Source: an uncultured Maribacter sp. (lineage in GTDB: Bacteria; Bacteroidota; Bacteroidia; Flavobacteriales; Flavobacteriaceae). Taken from it: a DNA stretch of 64,000 nt. The stretch's first letter is position 1. The number at the start of each line of letters is the position of its first letter. Shown piece after piece: positions 1-8,997 of the stretch. The stretch is from contig CANLTE010000002.1 of assembly GCA_947493885.1 (NCBI GenBank), positions 558,001 through 622,000 of the forward strand, given 5' to 3'. A model generated the notes under the pieces. It saw only the letters and a program-made list of their open reading frames with translations. It was not told the origin of the DNA and did not search any database. The translations under genes and the position numbers were made by a program.

Positions 1-450
1 AACAGAAAGCTGCCATTTTTCTGATAAGCCAGCATTTACCTCTAAAACATATTTAACAGGAACTTTAGAAGAAAGACCTTCTTCGTTATAAGGTTTTGCA
101 TTTTTTTGAAAACTTGCTATTGTTTTGTCCTCGTTGATATATATAATGTCTAACGGAAATTCTGTGTTTTTCATATAAAACGAGTGCATTGCTTCATCAG
201 AGAAAATAAAAAGCATGCCTTGATTAGTTTCCATGCCTTTACGATACATGAGACCTGTTTGCGTCTCATAATCCGTTTCCGCAATTTCGATATCTAATTT
301 TATCAAAACAGAATCTGTTGAAGCTTTTTTTACACTCAGATTTCCTTCCTTTGTAAAACTTATAGGGGCCGTTTTAATGGCAGGTTTTGGATTTTCTTTA
401 CAGCTTATGGCAATAAGAATACAGCATAGTATAGCAAAACAAGACCTCAT
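1..450 (-). CDS. DUF192 family lipoprotein (3' end outside window)
   Basis: The reading frame is open from an ATG at 450 to the window edge, giving 150 codons with the C-terminus missing. The first 17 residues are a hydrophobic signal ending in a lipobox-like AISC, so an exported lipoprotein is likely. The rest matches the DUF192 pattern: a TGLMYR segment, a glycine/methionine/phenylalanine stretch (QGMLFIF), the MKNT motif followed by PLDIIYI, and YVLEVNAG near the end. No biochemical function is established for the family. The start lies 4 bp beyond the lgt stop codon, so it is probably the last-read gene of the folE-cysS-yidD-lgt transcript. Confidence 0.85.
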   Translation of the reverse strand, partial: MRSCFAILCCILIAISCKENPKPAIKTAPISFTKEGNLSVKKASTDSVLIKLDIEIAETDYETQTGLMYRKGMETNQGMLFIFSDEAMHSFYMKNTEFPLDIIYINEDKTIASFQKNAKPYNEEGLSSKVPVKYVLEVNAGLSEKWQLSV

Positions 451-453
451 TGT

Positions 454-1425
454 TTAACTTTTTACGTTTTGACTTTGTGGTCTAAACATAAGGTAAAGAC
501 CAAACAGAATAAAAGGAATACTAAGCCATTGACCAGTAGATAAAATACCTAAAGACTCTTCAAAACCTCCTTGACTCTTTTTAACGAATTCAACAAAAAA
601 TCTAATTGTCCACAGTAGTATTAAGAATAGCCCAAGTAAATAACCAGACTTGTTTTTTTTATCTGTTTTCCAATATAAATAGTACAACAGTATAAAAACA
701 AAAATATAGCAGATACCTTCATACAATTGTGCAGGATGTCGAAACGGAATTTCAGACAATAATTCAGAAAACTTAGGATTGTTCTCTATAGCGTCGTATG
801 CAGCATTAAGCGTTTTTTCTTTAGTTACAGCTAATGCTCTGGATGGATGCATATCATCAGAATCGCGAATAAATCGAGTTGCAAAGACGAAAGATTCGTC
901 GGTAACTTTACCGTTAATTTCAGAGTTAAAAAAGTTTCCTAATCTAACGCAAAATGCACCAATGGAAAAGGGCACAACCATGCGGTCTAGTATCCAAAGT
1001 ATTTTAAATTCAGGATATTTTCTAGTATATAAATACATGCCAATTATTACACCTATTGTGGCACCATGACTTGCTAAGCCCGTAAACCCTGTAAAGGTAT
1101 AGTTTTTAATCAGTCCAAAAAGTAAACTGTCACCAGCGCTTTCTTTTATAGGAAGAAGTATTTCTAGCAAATGATTTTGATAATAAGCCCAATCATAAAA
1201 AAATACATGACCAAGTCGTGCTCCAAGCATTGTAGCGAGAACCGTATAGATGAAAAGCGAATCTAGCTGTTCTACCGTCTTTTTTTCGTTGGTAAAAATC
1301 TTTTTCATTAAATACCAGCCTAGGGCAAATGAAATTATCCATAGGAGGTTGTAATATTTTATTTGAACAAAACCAATATTAAAAAGTGTTTCGTTGGGAT
1401 TCCATGTAAAACCTAAAAAGTACAT
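454..1425 (-). CDS. lgt: Prolipoprotein diacylglyceryl transferase Lgt
   Basis: Lgt transfers diacylglycerol from phosphatidylglycerol to the lipobox cysteine of prolipoproteins in the inner membrane. The 323-residue product has about seven hydrophobic segments, the conserved GLASHGATIG stretch (about 116-125), the Lgt signature around residues 160-172 (VRLGNFFNSEING) and a late HPAQLYE motif (230-236). It is longer than the E. coli enzyme (about 290) because of an extra charged stretch near residues 187-225, which is common in flavobacterial Lgt. It serves the many lipoproteins encoded in this window. It sits between yidD and the DUF192 lipoprotein on the same strand. Confidence 0.95.
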   Translation of the reverse strand: MYFLGFTWNPNETLFNIGFVQIKYYNLLWIISFALGWYLMKKIFTNEKKTVEQLDSLFIYTVLATMLGARLGHVFFYDWAYYQNHLLEILLPIKESAGDSLLFGLIKNYTFTGFTGLASHGATIGVIIGMYLYTRKYPEFKILWILDRMVVPFSIGAFCVRLGNFFNSEINGKVTDESFVFATRFIRDSDDMHPSRALAVTKEKTLNAAYDAIENNPKFSELLSEIPFRHPAQLYEGICYIFVFILLYYLYWKTDKKNKSGYLLGLFLILLWTIRFFVEFVKKSQGGFEESLGILSTGQWLSIPFILFGLYLMFRPQSQNVKS

Positions 1426-1504
1426 ATGCGTAATTTTGAGTGACTAAGATAAGTAAATAGTAGTTAGTAAAAAGTTTGTTTTTTTTATGAGAAATTAATG
1501 GGTT

Positions 1505-1726
1505 TTATGGAACAGGGTCATGTCCACTACCTCCCCAGGGGTTACAACTAAAAATTCGTTTTATAGAGAGCCATCCTCCTTTAAAAAGTCCATATTTTTT
1601 TAAAGCTTCTAGCGTGTATTGAGAGCATGTAGGAGAATATCTGCACGTAGCAGGCGTATAAGGAGATATCGCGATTTGATAAAATTTAACGAACAATACA
1701 AAAGGGGCGATGAGTATTTTTTTCAT
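1505..1726 (-). CDS. yidD: Membrane protein insertion efficiency factor YidD
   Basis: A small protein of the YidD/DUF37 family, which assists YidC-dependent membrane insertion. The family pattern is plain: a hydrophobic N-terminus, then [20 protein letters not shown] with its cysteine cluster, and the end [14 protein letters not shown] chose the ATG at 1726 (MKKILIAPF); a GTG four codons upstream (1738) would also keep the frame. It lies between cysS and lgt in the leftward operon; the 79-bp gap to lgt is the largest inside that operon. Confidence 0.93.
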   Translation of the reverse strand: MKKILIAPFVLFVKFYQIAISPYTPATCRYSPTCSQYTLEALKKYGLFKGGWLSIKRIFSCNPWGGSGHDPVP

Positions 1727-1765
1727 TAGAAAATACACTTTAATTGCTCCATAAGTACAATGTTT

Positions 1766-3250
1766 TTATATACTAAAGGTTGTTCCTTCTTTTCCATCTT
1801 TTAGCTGAATGCCAAGCGCAGCTAATTGGTCTCTTATTTTATCTGATGTTGCAAAATCTTTGTTTTCACGAGCCTCTTTTCTAAGTTGAATTAATAGTTC
1901 AACAACTCCAGAAAGTTTATCAGTTCCAGTTTCATCGATGCTGTTTTTAGTTTCGAGTCCTAAAACATCAAAAACAAAATCGTTTAGAGTTTGCGAAAGG
2001 ATTTTTTTATCTGCTTTAGATATCGTCTCTTTTTCTTCTTTAATGAGGTTGATTTGTTTAACAGCGTCAAAAAGTTTGGCAACTAGAATGGGAGAGTTAA
2101 AATCATCATTCATTGCGTCGTAACATTGTTGTCTCCAAGTGGAAACATTAAATGAAGTGGTTTCATCAGCAGTCGGTAATTTTTCAACATTACCCACAGC
2201 GTCCATTAATTTTTGAAAGCCTTTTTCCGAGGCTAAAAGCGCATCGTTGCTGATATCTAAAATACTGGTATAGTGTGCCTGCATCATAAAAAAACGAACA
2301 GCAGAAGGGGAAAAAGCTTTGCTTAAAATGGAGTTTTTCCCGGTGAAAATTTCGTTTGGCAAAATACTATTTCCAGTAGATTTTGCCATTTTTTTGCCAT
2401 TAAGGGTAAGCATGTTAGCATGCATCCAATAATTTACTGGAGAGTGTCCGTTGCAAGCTTCGGCTTGTGCTATTTCACATTCATGATGAGGAAACTTTAA
2501 GTCCATTCCTCCTCCATGAATGTCAAAAGTTTCTCCAAGATATTTGGTGCTCATGGCGGTACATTCTAAATGCCACCCAGGAAAACCATCTCCCCAAGGT
2601 GATGGCCAGCGCATAATATGCTCTGGTTCCGCTTTTTTCCAAAGCGCAAAGTCTTGAGGGTTTTTCTTTTCGTCTTGAGCTGCAAGTTCACGAGTATTGG
2701 CAATCATATCTTCAAGCTTTCTGCCACTTAATTTACCATACTCATGCGTTTCATTAAATTTAGCTACATTAAAATATACCGACCCATTAATTTCATATGC
2801 AAAACCTTTATCCAGAATTTCCTTTATGATTTCAATTTGTTCAATAATATGGCCTGTAGCAGTTGGTTCAATACTAGGGGGTAAAAAATTAAACTTTTCT
2901 AAGATACTATGAAAGTCCAAGGTGTAACGTTGAACAACCTCCATTGGTTCCAATTGCTCTAAACGTGCTTTTTTTGCAATTTTATCTTCGCCATCTTCGG
3001 CGTCATCAACCAAATGACCAGCATCGGTAATATTTCTAACGTAACGTACTTTATAACCTAGGTGTTTAAAGTATCTGAAAATCATGTCGAAAGACATAAA
3101 CGTACGGCAATTTCCTAAATGGACATTGCTGTATACCGTTGGACCACAAACATACATGCCTATATGACCTTCGTTTATGGGTTTAAAAACTTCTTTTTTT
3201 CCAGTAAGGGAATTGTATATTTTTAACGTTTGAGAGTTTTTCAATGGCAT
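1766..3250 (-). CDS. cysS: Cysteinyl-tRNA synthetase
   Basis: A class I aminoacyl-tRNA synthetase that charges tRNA-Cys. The 494-residue protein has the HIGH-like motif HLGN at 44-47, the KMSKS-like motif KMAKS at 287-291, and the zinc ligands expected for CysRS (C35, C230 and the HHECE segment near 255-259). The C-terminal helical part ends in the family-typical [20 protein letters not shown] segment. Only 13 bp separate it from the folE stop, so the two are probably cotranscribed. Confidence 0.97.
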   Translation of the reverse strand: MPLKNSQTLKIYNSLTGKKEVFKPINEGHIGMYVCGPTVYSNVHLGNCRTFMSFDMIFRYFKHLGYKVRYVRNITDAGHLVDDAEDGEDKIAKKARLEQLEPMEVVQRYTLDFHSILEKFNFLPPSIEPTATGHIIEQIEIIKEILDKGFAYEINGSVYFNVAKFNETHEYGKLSGRKLEDMIANTRELAAQDEKKNPQDFALWKKAEPEHIMRWPSPWGDGFPGWHLECTAMSTKYLGETFDIHGGGMDLKFPHHECEIAQAEACNGHSPVNYWMHANMLTLNGKKMAKSTGNSILPNEIFTGKNSILSKAFSPSAVRFFMMQAHYTSILDISNDALLASEKGFQKLMDAVGNVEKLPTADETTSFNVSTWRQQCYDAMNDDFNSPILVAKLFDAVKQINLIKEEKETISKADKKILSQTLNDFVFDVLGLETKNSIDETGTDKLSGVVELLIQLRKEARENKDFATSDKIRDQLAALGIQLKDGKEGTTFSI

Positions 3251-3263
3251 TATTTAGAAACAA

Positions 3264-3944
3264 TTAGAAGTTGGTGTCTAGGTTTATGTAATCTAAAAAT
3301 TCATGACGAGTAGCCTCTTCTTTAAATTTTCCTCCATACTCTGCTGTTACCGTACTACTTTCAATGTCTCTTATTCCTCTAGAATTTACACAAAGATGTT
3401 TGGCATCAATTACACATGCAACATCTTCAGTACCTAAAACCCGTTGTAATTCTCTAACAATTTGAATGTTTAAACGTTCTTGTACTTGCGGTCGTTTTGC
3501 ATAATAATCCACAATACGATTCATTTTACTTAGACCAACTACCGTTCCGTTTGATATGTAGGCAACATGAGCTCTACCAACAATTGGTAATAGATGATGT
3601 TCACAAGTAGAATACAACGTAATGTTTTTTTCTACAAGCATTTCTCCGTACTTATATTTATTGTCAAATGTTGAGGCCGAAGGTTTTTTGTCTGGGTTTA
3701 AACCACCAAATATTTCCTTAACGAACATTTTCGCGACTCTGTTAGGGGTGCCTTGTAAGCTATCATCTGTTAAATCAAGACCCAAGGTGTCCATAATTTC
3801 TTTAACATTTTCCTTAATTCTAGCTATTTTCTCTGCATCCGACAATACAAAAGCATCTTTACGAATTGGGGTCTCTTCAGATGAAGAAATATGATCGTTT
3901 CCAATCTGTTCAAATTGGTCTTCCAAGGTGTTGTCAATTTTCAT
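3264..3944 (-). CDS. folE: GTP cyclohydrolase I
   Basis: FolE converts GTP to 7,8-dihydroneopterin triphosphate, the first step of tetrahydrofolate synthesis. The 226-residue protein has an acidic N-terminal extension of about 35 residues, then the catalytic domain. Zinc ligands are visible as C114 and H117 in STCEHHLLP and C185 in AKHLCVNSRG, and the QERLNIQI segment is present. It is the promoter-proximal gene of the leftward operon, with a -7-like box 24 bp upstream of the start. folP lies separately at about 30 kb. Confidence 0.96.
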   Translation of the reverse strand: MKIDNTLEDQFEQIGNDHISSSEETPIRKDAFVLSDAEKIARIKENVKEIMDTLGLDLTDDSLQGTPNRVAKMFVKEIFGGLNPDKKPSASTFDNKYKYGEMLVEKNITLYSTCEHHLLPIVGRAHVAYISNGTVVGLSKMNRIVDYYAKRPQVQERLNIQIVRELQRVLGTEDVACVIDAKHLCVNSRGIRDIESSTVTAEYGGKFKEEATRHEFLDYINLDTNF

Positions 3945-3967
3945 TTAAATGTGACTTTAACGAACTG

Positions 3968-3975
3968 CAAAGATA
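3968..3975 (-). promoter_or_regulatory. Candidate -7 box for the folE operon
   Basis: Read on the minus strand this is TATCTTTG, a perfect fit to the Bacteroidota -7 consensus TAnnTTTG, 24 bp upstream of the folE ATG. I do not find a TTG at the expected -33 spacing, so the assignment rests on the -7 box and its position. Confidence 0.45.
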
Positions 3976-4080
3976 TACATAAAATGCCACTTAATAGCAC
4001 GTAATGGCTGTTACACAACATAAATTAGTGTTAAGAAAACACTTCAATTATTTTCGTAGATACCAAATTGGTTACTAGTA

Positions 4081-5886
4081 ATGAATAAATTAAGTGTTGT
4101 TTTTTACTGCATGTTTATGCAGGGTATTGTTATGGCTTTTGGGCAAATCGCGTCTGATTGTACTAATGCAATTCCTATATGTAGTAACACACCTATAAAT
4201 GGAGGCACTTCTGGATTTGGCTTGGATGATTTTAATGGAGGACAAACTAGTGGTTGTTTAGAAAGAACAACTAGCGGTTTTATTGAAACAAATTCTGCCT
4301 GGTATAGGTTTAGAACCGGTGCAAGTGGTCAATTAGGGTTTAATATTGGAAGTGATATTAATGAGGATTGGGACTTTGCGCTCTACAGAAGTTCTGATTG
4401 TAATAATCTTGGAGAACCAGTTCGTTGTAATTACTTTGAGAATAATGGAGATTTTGCTTTTACCGGCGTTGGGGAAGATCCAACAGGAGCTATGAATTCG
4501 GATTTGTATGATGATTGGCTTCAGGTAGAACCAGGAGAGGAATATTATATATTGATTAATAATTTTAGTAATACAAATTCGGGTTTTTCCATTCAGTTTT
4601 CAGGAAATATTTTTGTAACCAATCCGGTTGATGCTTTAGATTGTTCTATTATAACAAACCTCCTGGGTCCTCCAATTGCAGCATGTGATTCTGATACTGT
4701 TACTTTGGATGCTACGACTTCAGGAGCTATTAGCTATGAGTGGTTTTTGTCTCTTGATAATGGTGTTACTTATACCCCACTCCCTACGGAAGTGAATGCG
4801 ACTTTAGATGTTGCTGTTTCTGCTTTATATAGAGTTCGTGTTGGTATTAGCGGAGCACCTTCAATTCCTAGTGAAGTACAGGTGTCTTTTGCGCCTCCAG
4901 TTAACGCTTTTCCTATTGCTGATGCCGTAATGTGTTCTGGAGATGGTAGTTATGATTTGTCACAAAAAAACAATGAAGTTTTAAATGGAGATACATCAAA
5001 CGAGTTTGTGGTTAACTATTTTGCTACTGAAAATGATGCAATTCTGGGAGAAAACGTTTTATCTGTTAATTATACTCCAACAGTAACTCAAGATGTTTAT
5101 GCGCGTGTATCGTCAATGGAAAATCCAAGTTGTTTTGATATTGAGCAATTTGAGTTAACCGTATTAGAAACACCTAGTTTAACCTTTGAAGAAAATGTTT
5201 TTTTGTGTGAGGGAGCCACATCGGCTATTATTGGAGAAACGGTCCCGAATCCTGCTTATTCATATACTTGGAGCACCGGAGAAACAACACCAAATATTAC
5301 AATTAATCAGGCTGGAAGTTATATGCTTACTACGGTAAATACCGTTGGCAGTGAAAGTTGTCTTGCAACAAGAACGGTTACTGTTGTAATTTCGCAAAGT
5401 CCATCTATAGTTGATGTTGATATTGAAGGTTTACAAGATAATAATAGAGTAACCGTAATGACTGATGTTGAAGGAGATTTTGAATATCAATTAGATGATG
5501 CTGAACCTCAAAACAGTAACATATTTTCAAATGTTTCAGCTGGAGAACATACCGTGCAAATTATAGATTTAAATGGGTGCGGTACTGTTTCAGAAGATAT
5601 TGTAGTTGTAGGGTATAACAAGTTTTTTACGCCAAACGGAGATGGTCCAAATGATGAATGGACTATTTATGGAATGTCTGAATTGGTGAATCCTATGGTT
5701 TCCATTTACGATAGGTACGGAAAACTTTTGCATCAATTATACGGAAATGTAACATCTTGGGATGGCACTTTTAATGGCAAACCAATGCCATCTACCGACT
5801 ACTGGTTTAAGCTTTCTTATACTGATAATGCTGGCCAGCAAAGAGAAGCTAAGTATATAAATAGTCATTTTGCGTTAAGGCGTTAA
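4081..5886 (+). CDS. T9SS type B cargo protein (gliding-motility-associated C-terminus)
   Basis: A 601-residue secreted protein. Residues 1-22 are a signal peptide (ends in MAFGQ). A cysteine-containing N-terminal domain opens with DCTNAIPIC, followed by a beta-rich module with the EYYILINNFS strand and Ig-like repeats to about 500. The last 90 residues, from YNKFFTPNGDGPNDEW, carry the IYDRYGKLL and WDGTFNGKPMPSTDYW motifs of the type B C-terminal sorting signal, so export by the type IX system to the cell surface or medium is expected. The next gene is a shorter paralog. The ligand or role is unknown. Confidence 0.9.
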   Translation: MNKLSVVFYCMFMQGIVMAFGQIASDCTNAIPICSNTPINGGTSGFGLDDFNGGQTSGCLERTTSGFIETNSAWYRFRTGASGQLGFNIGSDINEDWDFALYRSSDCNNLGEPVRCNYFENNGDFAFTGVGEDPTGAMNSDLYDDWLQVEPGEEYYILINNFSNTNSGFSIQFSGNIFVTNPVDALDCSIITNLLGPPIAACDSDTVTLDATTSGAISYEWFLSLDNGVTYTPLPTEVNATLDVAVSALYRVRVGISGAPSIPSEVQVSFAPPVNAFPIADAVMCSGDGSYDLSQKNNEVLNGDTSNEFVVNYFATENDAILGENVLSVNYTPTVTQDVYARVSSMENPSCFDIEQFELTVLETPSLTFEENVFLCEGATSAIIGETVPNPAYSYTWSTGETTPNITINQAGSYMLTTVNTVGSESCLATRTVTVVISQSPSIVDVDIEGLQDNNRVTVMTDVEGDFEYQLDDAEPQNSNIFSNVSAGEHTVQIIDLNGCGTVSEDIVVVGYNKFFTPNGDGPNDEWTIYGMSELVNPMVSIYDRYGKLLHQLYGNVTSWDGTFNGKPMPSTDYWFKLSYTDNAGQQREAKYINSHFALRR

Positions 5887-5987
5887 AAACGTTACATTTT
5901 ATGCATTTCATCGATTAAGTGCTAAAATTATTCGTCCATTATACTAAAAATGCTTAGCCGTAGTTATACTATTGACCAAAAGGTATA

Positions 5988-7442
5988 ATGTTTAGCCCCA
6001 AAACTATGCGAAAACTTGTTTGTGCAGCTTTCTTGATATTGTTTTATTTAACTGTAAACGCGCAAAACCCTAGTTCTGCGGATTGTAGAACCGCAATTCC
6101 AATATGTGCAGATGCCTCTATTAATAATACTGTTGATGGAGTGGGAGATGTAGATGATTTTGACCCTGAGGTGATCAGTTTTACTGGTTGCTTGGGAAAA
6201 GGGGGTATTGATGCAGATGGTAATATAGAGTTTAATAGTGCTTGGTTTGTTTTTAGAGCGGGTAGAGATGGGCAATTAGGTTTTGATATAAGATCTCTAC
6301 CAATTTCAGGAAACGATAGCCCGTCTGCTGAAATAGATTTTGCTTTATACGGCCCAGATGTTGATTGTGCTGATATCAGCGGAGGTATTGAACCTATACG
6401 TTGTAATTATGAGTCCAACGATACGGATGTAACTGGGCTGGGAATTAATCCAGTGAGTCGTATAGATGGAACAACATATTATGAGAATAGTGAAAATACC
6501 TATGACGAATGGCTGGATGTTCAAGAGGGTGAAATTTATTACCTATTCATAAACAATTTTGAAGCAAATTTAAATGGAGATGCTGAGCCATTTAAAATTA
6601 CATTCACAGGAAGTTCGGTTGATGCGGATGAAGATAGTGCTTTGGATTGTGATTTTAGAGACCAGTTTTTAGGGCAAGATATTAGTGCATGTGCAGGTGA
6701 TATGGTGACACTAAGTGCTTTAAATTCTCCTGCAGGGTCTGATATAGTAAATATTCAATGGAGTGCAGATTACGATGGTGATGGAGTTCCAGAAGCTAAT
6801 TTAGCTGGCGGTGGTCTTTTTGGAGCAGAGTTGGAAGTTACAACTACAGGAAATTATTTTGTGCGTATCGAAACCAGTGCAGGGCCAACTTTTCCTGTGT
6901 TAGATGATATTATGGTTACGTTTTATGACCCTCCTAATGATTCAGATGTGTCTGTTGAAATTATAGATACCAATTTAGCTATTGATCCTGATAGAAATGA
7001 TGTAGAAATTGTTATAGCTAGTCCAGAAGTTTATGAATATGCTATTAATGGAGGTGAATTTCAAGATGAACCTATTTTTAGAGATATCCCTTCGGGAATA
7101 AATACTGTAATTGTGCGTAATAGATATGGTTGTGGAGAAACAAATCCAATAGAATTTTTGGTAATAGGTTATGATAAGTTTTTTACTCCAAATGGTGATG
7201 ATAATAATGATAATTGGAATATTAAAGGGGTAGAGCAACTAATAAATCCTAGAACATATATTTATGATAGATACGGCAAATTACTTGCTCAAATAGAGCC
7301 TGGTGCTTTGGGTTGGGATGGCACTTACAACGGTAGACGAATGCCTTCAACCGATTATTGGTTTAGGTTTGAATACAGTCAAGACGAGTCAGGTGTTAGA
7401 GTAGCAAAGCTTAGAAAAACACATTTTAGCCTTAAACGATAA
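5988..7442 (+). CDS. T9SS type B cargo protein, paralog of the preceding gene
   Basis: A 484-residue paralog of the gene upstream: signal peptide ending in TVNAQ, DCRTAIPICADASI at the mature N-terminus, a central EIYYLFINNFE strand, and the type B sorting domain over the last 90 residues (from YDKFFTPNGDDNNDNW to the end). It lacks most of the Ig-like repeats of its neighbour, which accounts for the shorter length. The start could also be the ATG at 6006, giving a cleaner signal peptide (MRKLVCAAF). Same strand, 101 bp after the first paralog, consistent with tandem duplication and divergence. Its function is unknown. Confidence 0.88.
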   Translation: MFSPKTMRKLVCAAFLILFYLTVNAQNPSSADCRTAIPICADASINNTVDGVGDVDDFDPEVISFTGCLGKGGIDADGNIEFNSAWFVFRAGRDGQLGFDIRSLPISGNDSPSAEIDFALYGPDVDCADISGGIEPIRCNYESNDTDVTGLGINPVSRIDGTTYYENSENTYDEWLDVQEGEIYYLFINNFEANLNGDAEPFKITFTGSSVDADEDSALDCDFRDQFLGQDISACAGDMVTLSALNSPAGSDIVNIQWSADYDGDGVPEANLAGGGLFGAELEVTTTGNYFVRIETSAGPTFPVLDDIMVTFYDPPNDSDVSVEIIDTNLAIDPDRNDVEIVIASPEVYEYAINGGEFQDEPIFRDIPSGINTVIVRNRYGCGETNPIEFLVIGYDKFFTPNGDDNNDNWNIKGVEQLINPRTYIYDRYGKLLAQIEPGALGWDGTYNGRRMPSTDYWFRFEYSQDESGVRVAKLRKTHFSLKR

Positions 7443-7459
7443 AGTCGGTAAGCTCTTAC

Positions 7460-8962
7460 TTAGAAATTAATGGTATAGCTTAATGTGGCGTTTGTATTTG
7501 TATGACTAATCAATGCTGGAGTATTTAATCCAGTGTCAAATAAGAAATCATTTATATCTTGTTTTGTTTGGTTGACAGCCAAATCTAAACGACTGCTTCC
7601 AAAGCTAAAACCAATTCCACCAGAATATCCTTGTAAATCTCCAACAGTTGTGTTTTTAAAAGGGCTGGTTTTAAATTTATATCCACCTCTTAGGCTAATT
7701 CTGCCAGCACGATATTCTCCACCCAAGCGATAAGTAGAAACTTGTCCAAGTTGATTGGAAATATCTTCGTTTGGTATTGAAAAATCTACGTCAGTTGTTG
7801 TTTTTAACTTAGCCTGAGACATATCTTGGTAGTCATAGTCAAAACTCAATAGTCCATTTTTTCCAAATATTAAAGCCAAACTTCCAGTGAGTTTGCTTGG
7901 AGTTATAATGGTATATGGGTCATATCTATTAACTAAATTAAAATCTATTTGTTCAATATCAACATCTGCGATATCGGAAAAAACACGTTGAGAGAAATCA
8001 TCGGTCAATCTATACCAAGTTGGTGTTTGATAGCTTACCCCAACTCTAACCATATCACTTAGTTTTGCGATTGCACCGATATTTGCAGAGTAACCAGAGC
8101 CTTCAGTTTGCAACAGGTTGTCGAACTCCGTTGATTGTATTGGCGAACCAGAGTTATAGCCAGTTTCTGTAAATTCGTCATACTTTTCAAATACGATGTT
8201 TTGTATGTTTATAGCGGCTCCTATATATAAGAAATCCTCATATTGACCAGCAACATTCAATGTAAACTTGCTGTTAAAACCTGAAGAAGTTCTTAATAGT
8301 CTTTGGTTTACAGAACTATATTCTGCATTTCTAATATAGGTAGTAGTTGCGTTATCATCCACAGTAGGGTCAATAATTCCACCAAAGAAGCCTAAAAATG
8401 CCTGTTGGTCTAAAAAACCTAAATCAGAACCAATGTTTACGTAAGCATCTGCAACATTTTCGTTTTCTTGTAATAGCAAATTTCCAAATGGAGTTCCATT
8501 TGCATTTTCTAAAAAATAATTATCAACTCCTTGATTGCTTGCTCCAGATATAAACACTTGGTTTTCATAATTTTCGACAACATCGTAATTTGCTGCTATA
8601 GCAATTTTTTTCCAACCTGAATCTCTTCCGTTACTTTTAAAAACCATAACACCTCCAACTTGGTTAATGTCTATGTCATGATTAATTTCGCTATTTACAC
8701 TGTTAAAGTATCTTGCAGAATTGTCTTTAATAAAGTGTGTGCCAGAAATAGTTAACAGCGTGTTGTTAAAGACGGCAGCTCCTGCAGGGTTAATAGTAGT
8801 GGCGGATAAATCACCACCAAGTGCACCAAAAGCACCAGACATACTTTGAAAACGAGCTGTTCCTTGCGTGTTATCTGTTCCAAATCTAAGAACATCATTA
8901 ATTCCTTGCGCGGTAACAACGGTACATAGCAATGCCATTATGAAAGTTAAAAGGCTTTTCAT
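7460..8962 (-). CDS. OmpP1/FadL-family outer-membrane protein
   Basis: A 500-residue outer-membrane beta-barrel with signal peptide ending at VTAQ, followed by the family-typical start GINDVLRFGTDNTQGTARFQ and the SMSGAFGALGGDLSATTINPAGA segment, which corresponds to the NPAG motif of FadL-type channels. The C-terminus ends in an amphipathic strand with terminal phenylalanine (SYTINF), as barrels do. FadL relatives import long-chain fatty acids and other hydrophobic compounds; the substrate here is not predictable. It converges with the T9SS paralog, with only 17 bp between the stops. Confidence 0.88.
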   Translation of the reverse strand: MKSLLTFIMALLCTVVTAQGINDVLRFGTDNTQGTARFQSMSGAFGALGGDLSATTINPAGAAVFNNTLLTISGTHFIKDNSARYFNSVNSEINHDIDINQVGGVMVFKSNGRDSGWKKIAIAANYDVVENYENQVFISGASNQGVDNYFLENANGTPFGNLLLQENENVADAYVNIGSDLGFLDQQAFLGFFGGIIDPTVDDNATTTYIRNAEYSSVNQRLLRTSSGFNSKFTLNVAGQYEDFLYIGAAINIQNIVFEKYDEFTETGYNSGSPIQSTEFDNLLQTEGSGYSANIGAIAKLSDMVRVGVSYQTPTWYRLTDDFSQRVFSDIADVDIEQIDFNLVNRYDPYTIITPSKLTGSLALIFGKNGLLSFDYDYQDMSQAKLKTTTDVDFSIPNEDISNQLGQVSTYRLGGEYRAGRISLRGGYKFKTSPFKNTTVGDLQGYSGGIGFSFGSSRLDLAVNQTKQDINDFLFDTGLNTPALISHTNTNATLSYTINF

Positions 8963-8997
8963 GGTTTATTTTTTTAGTAAAGTTTTTGAAATATCAT

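Noticed and set aside
6975-7238. Ile/Tyr/Asn-rich frame opposite the second T9SS cargo gene
   Set aside because: Antisense shadow with composition of AT-rich noise, and the sense frame is a complete, recognised protein.
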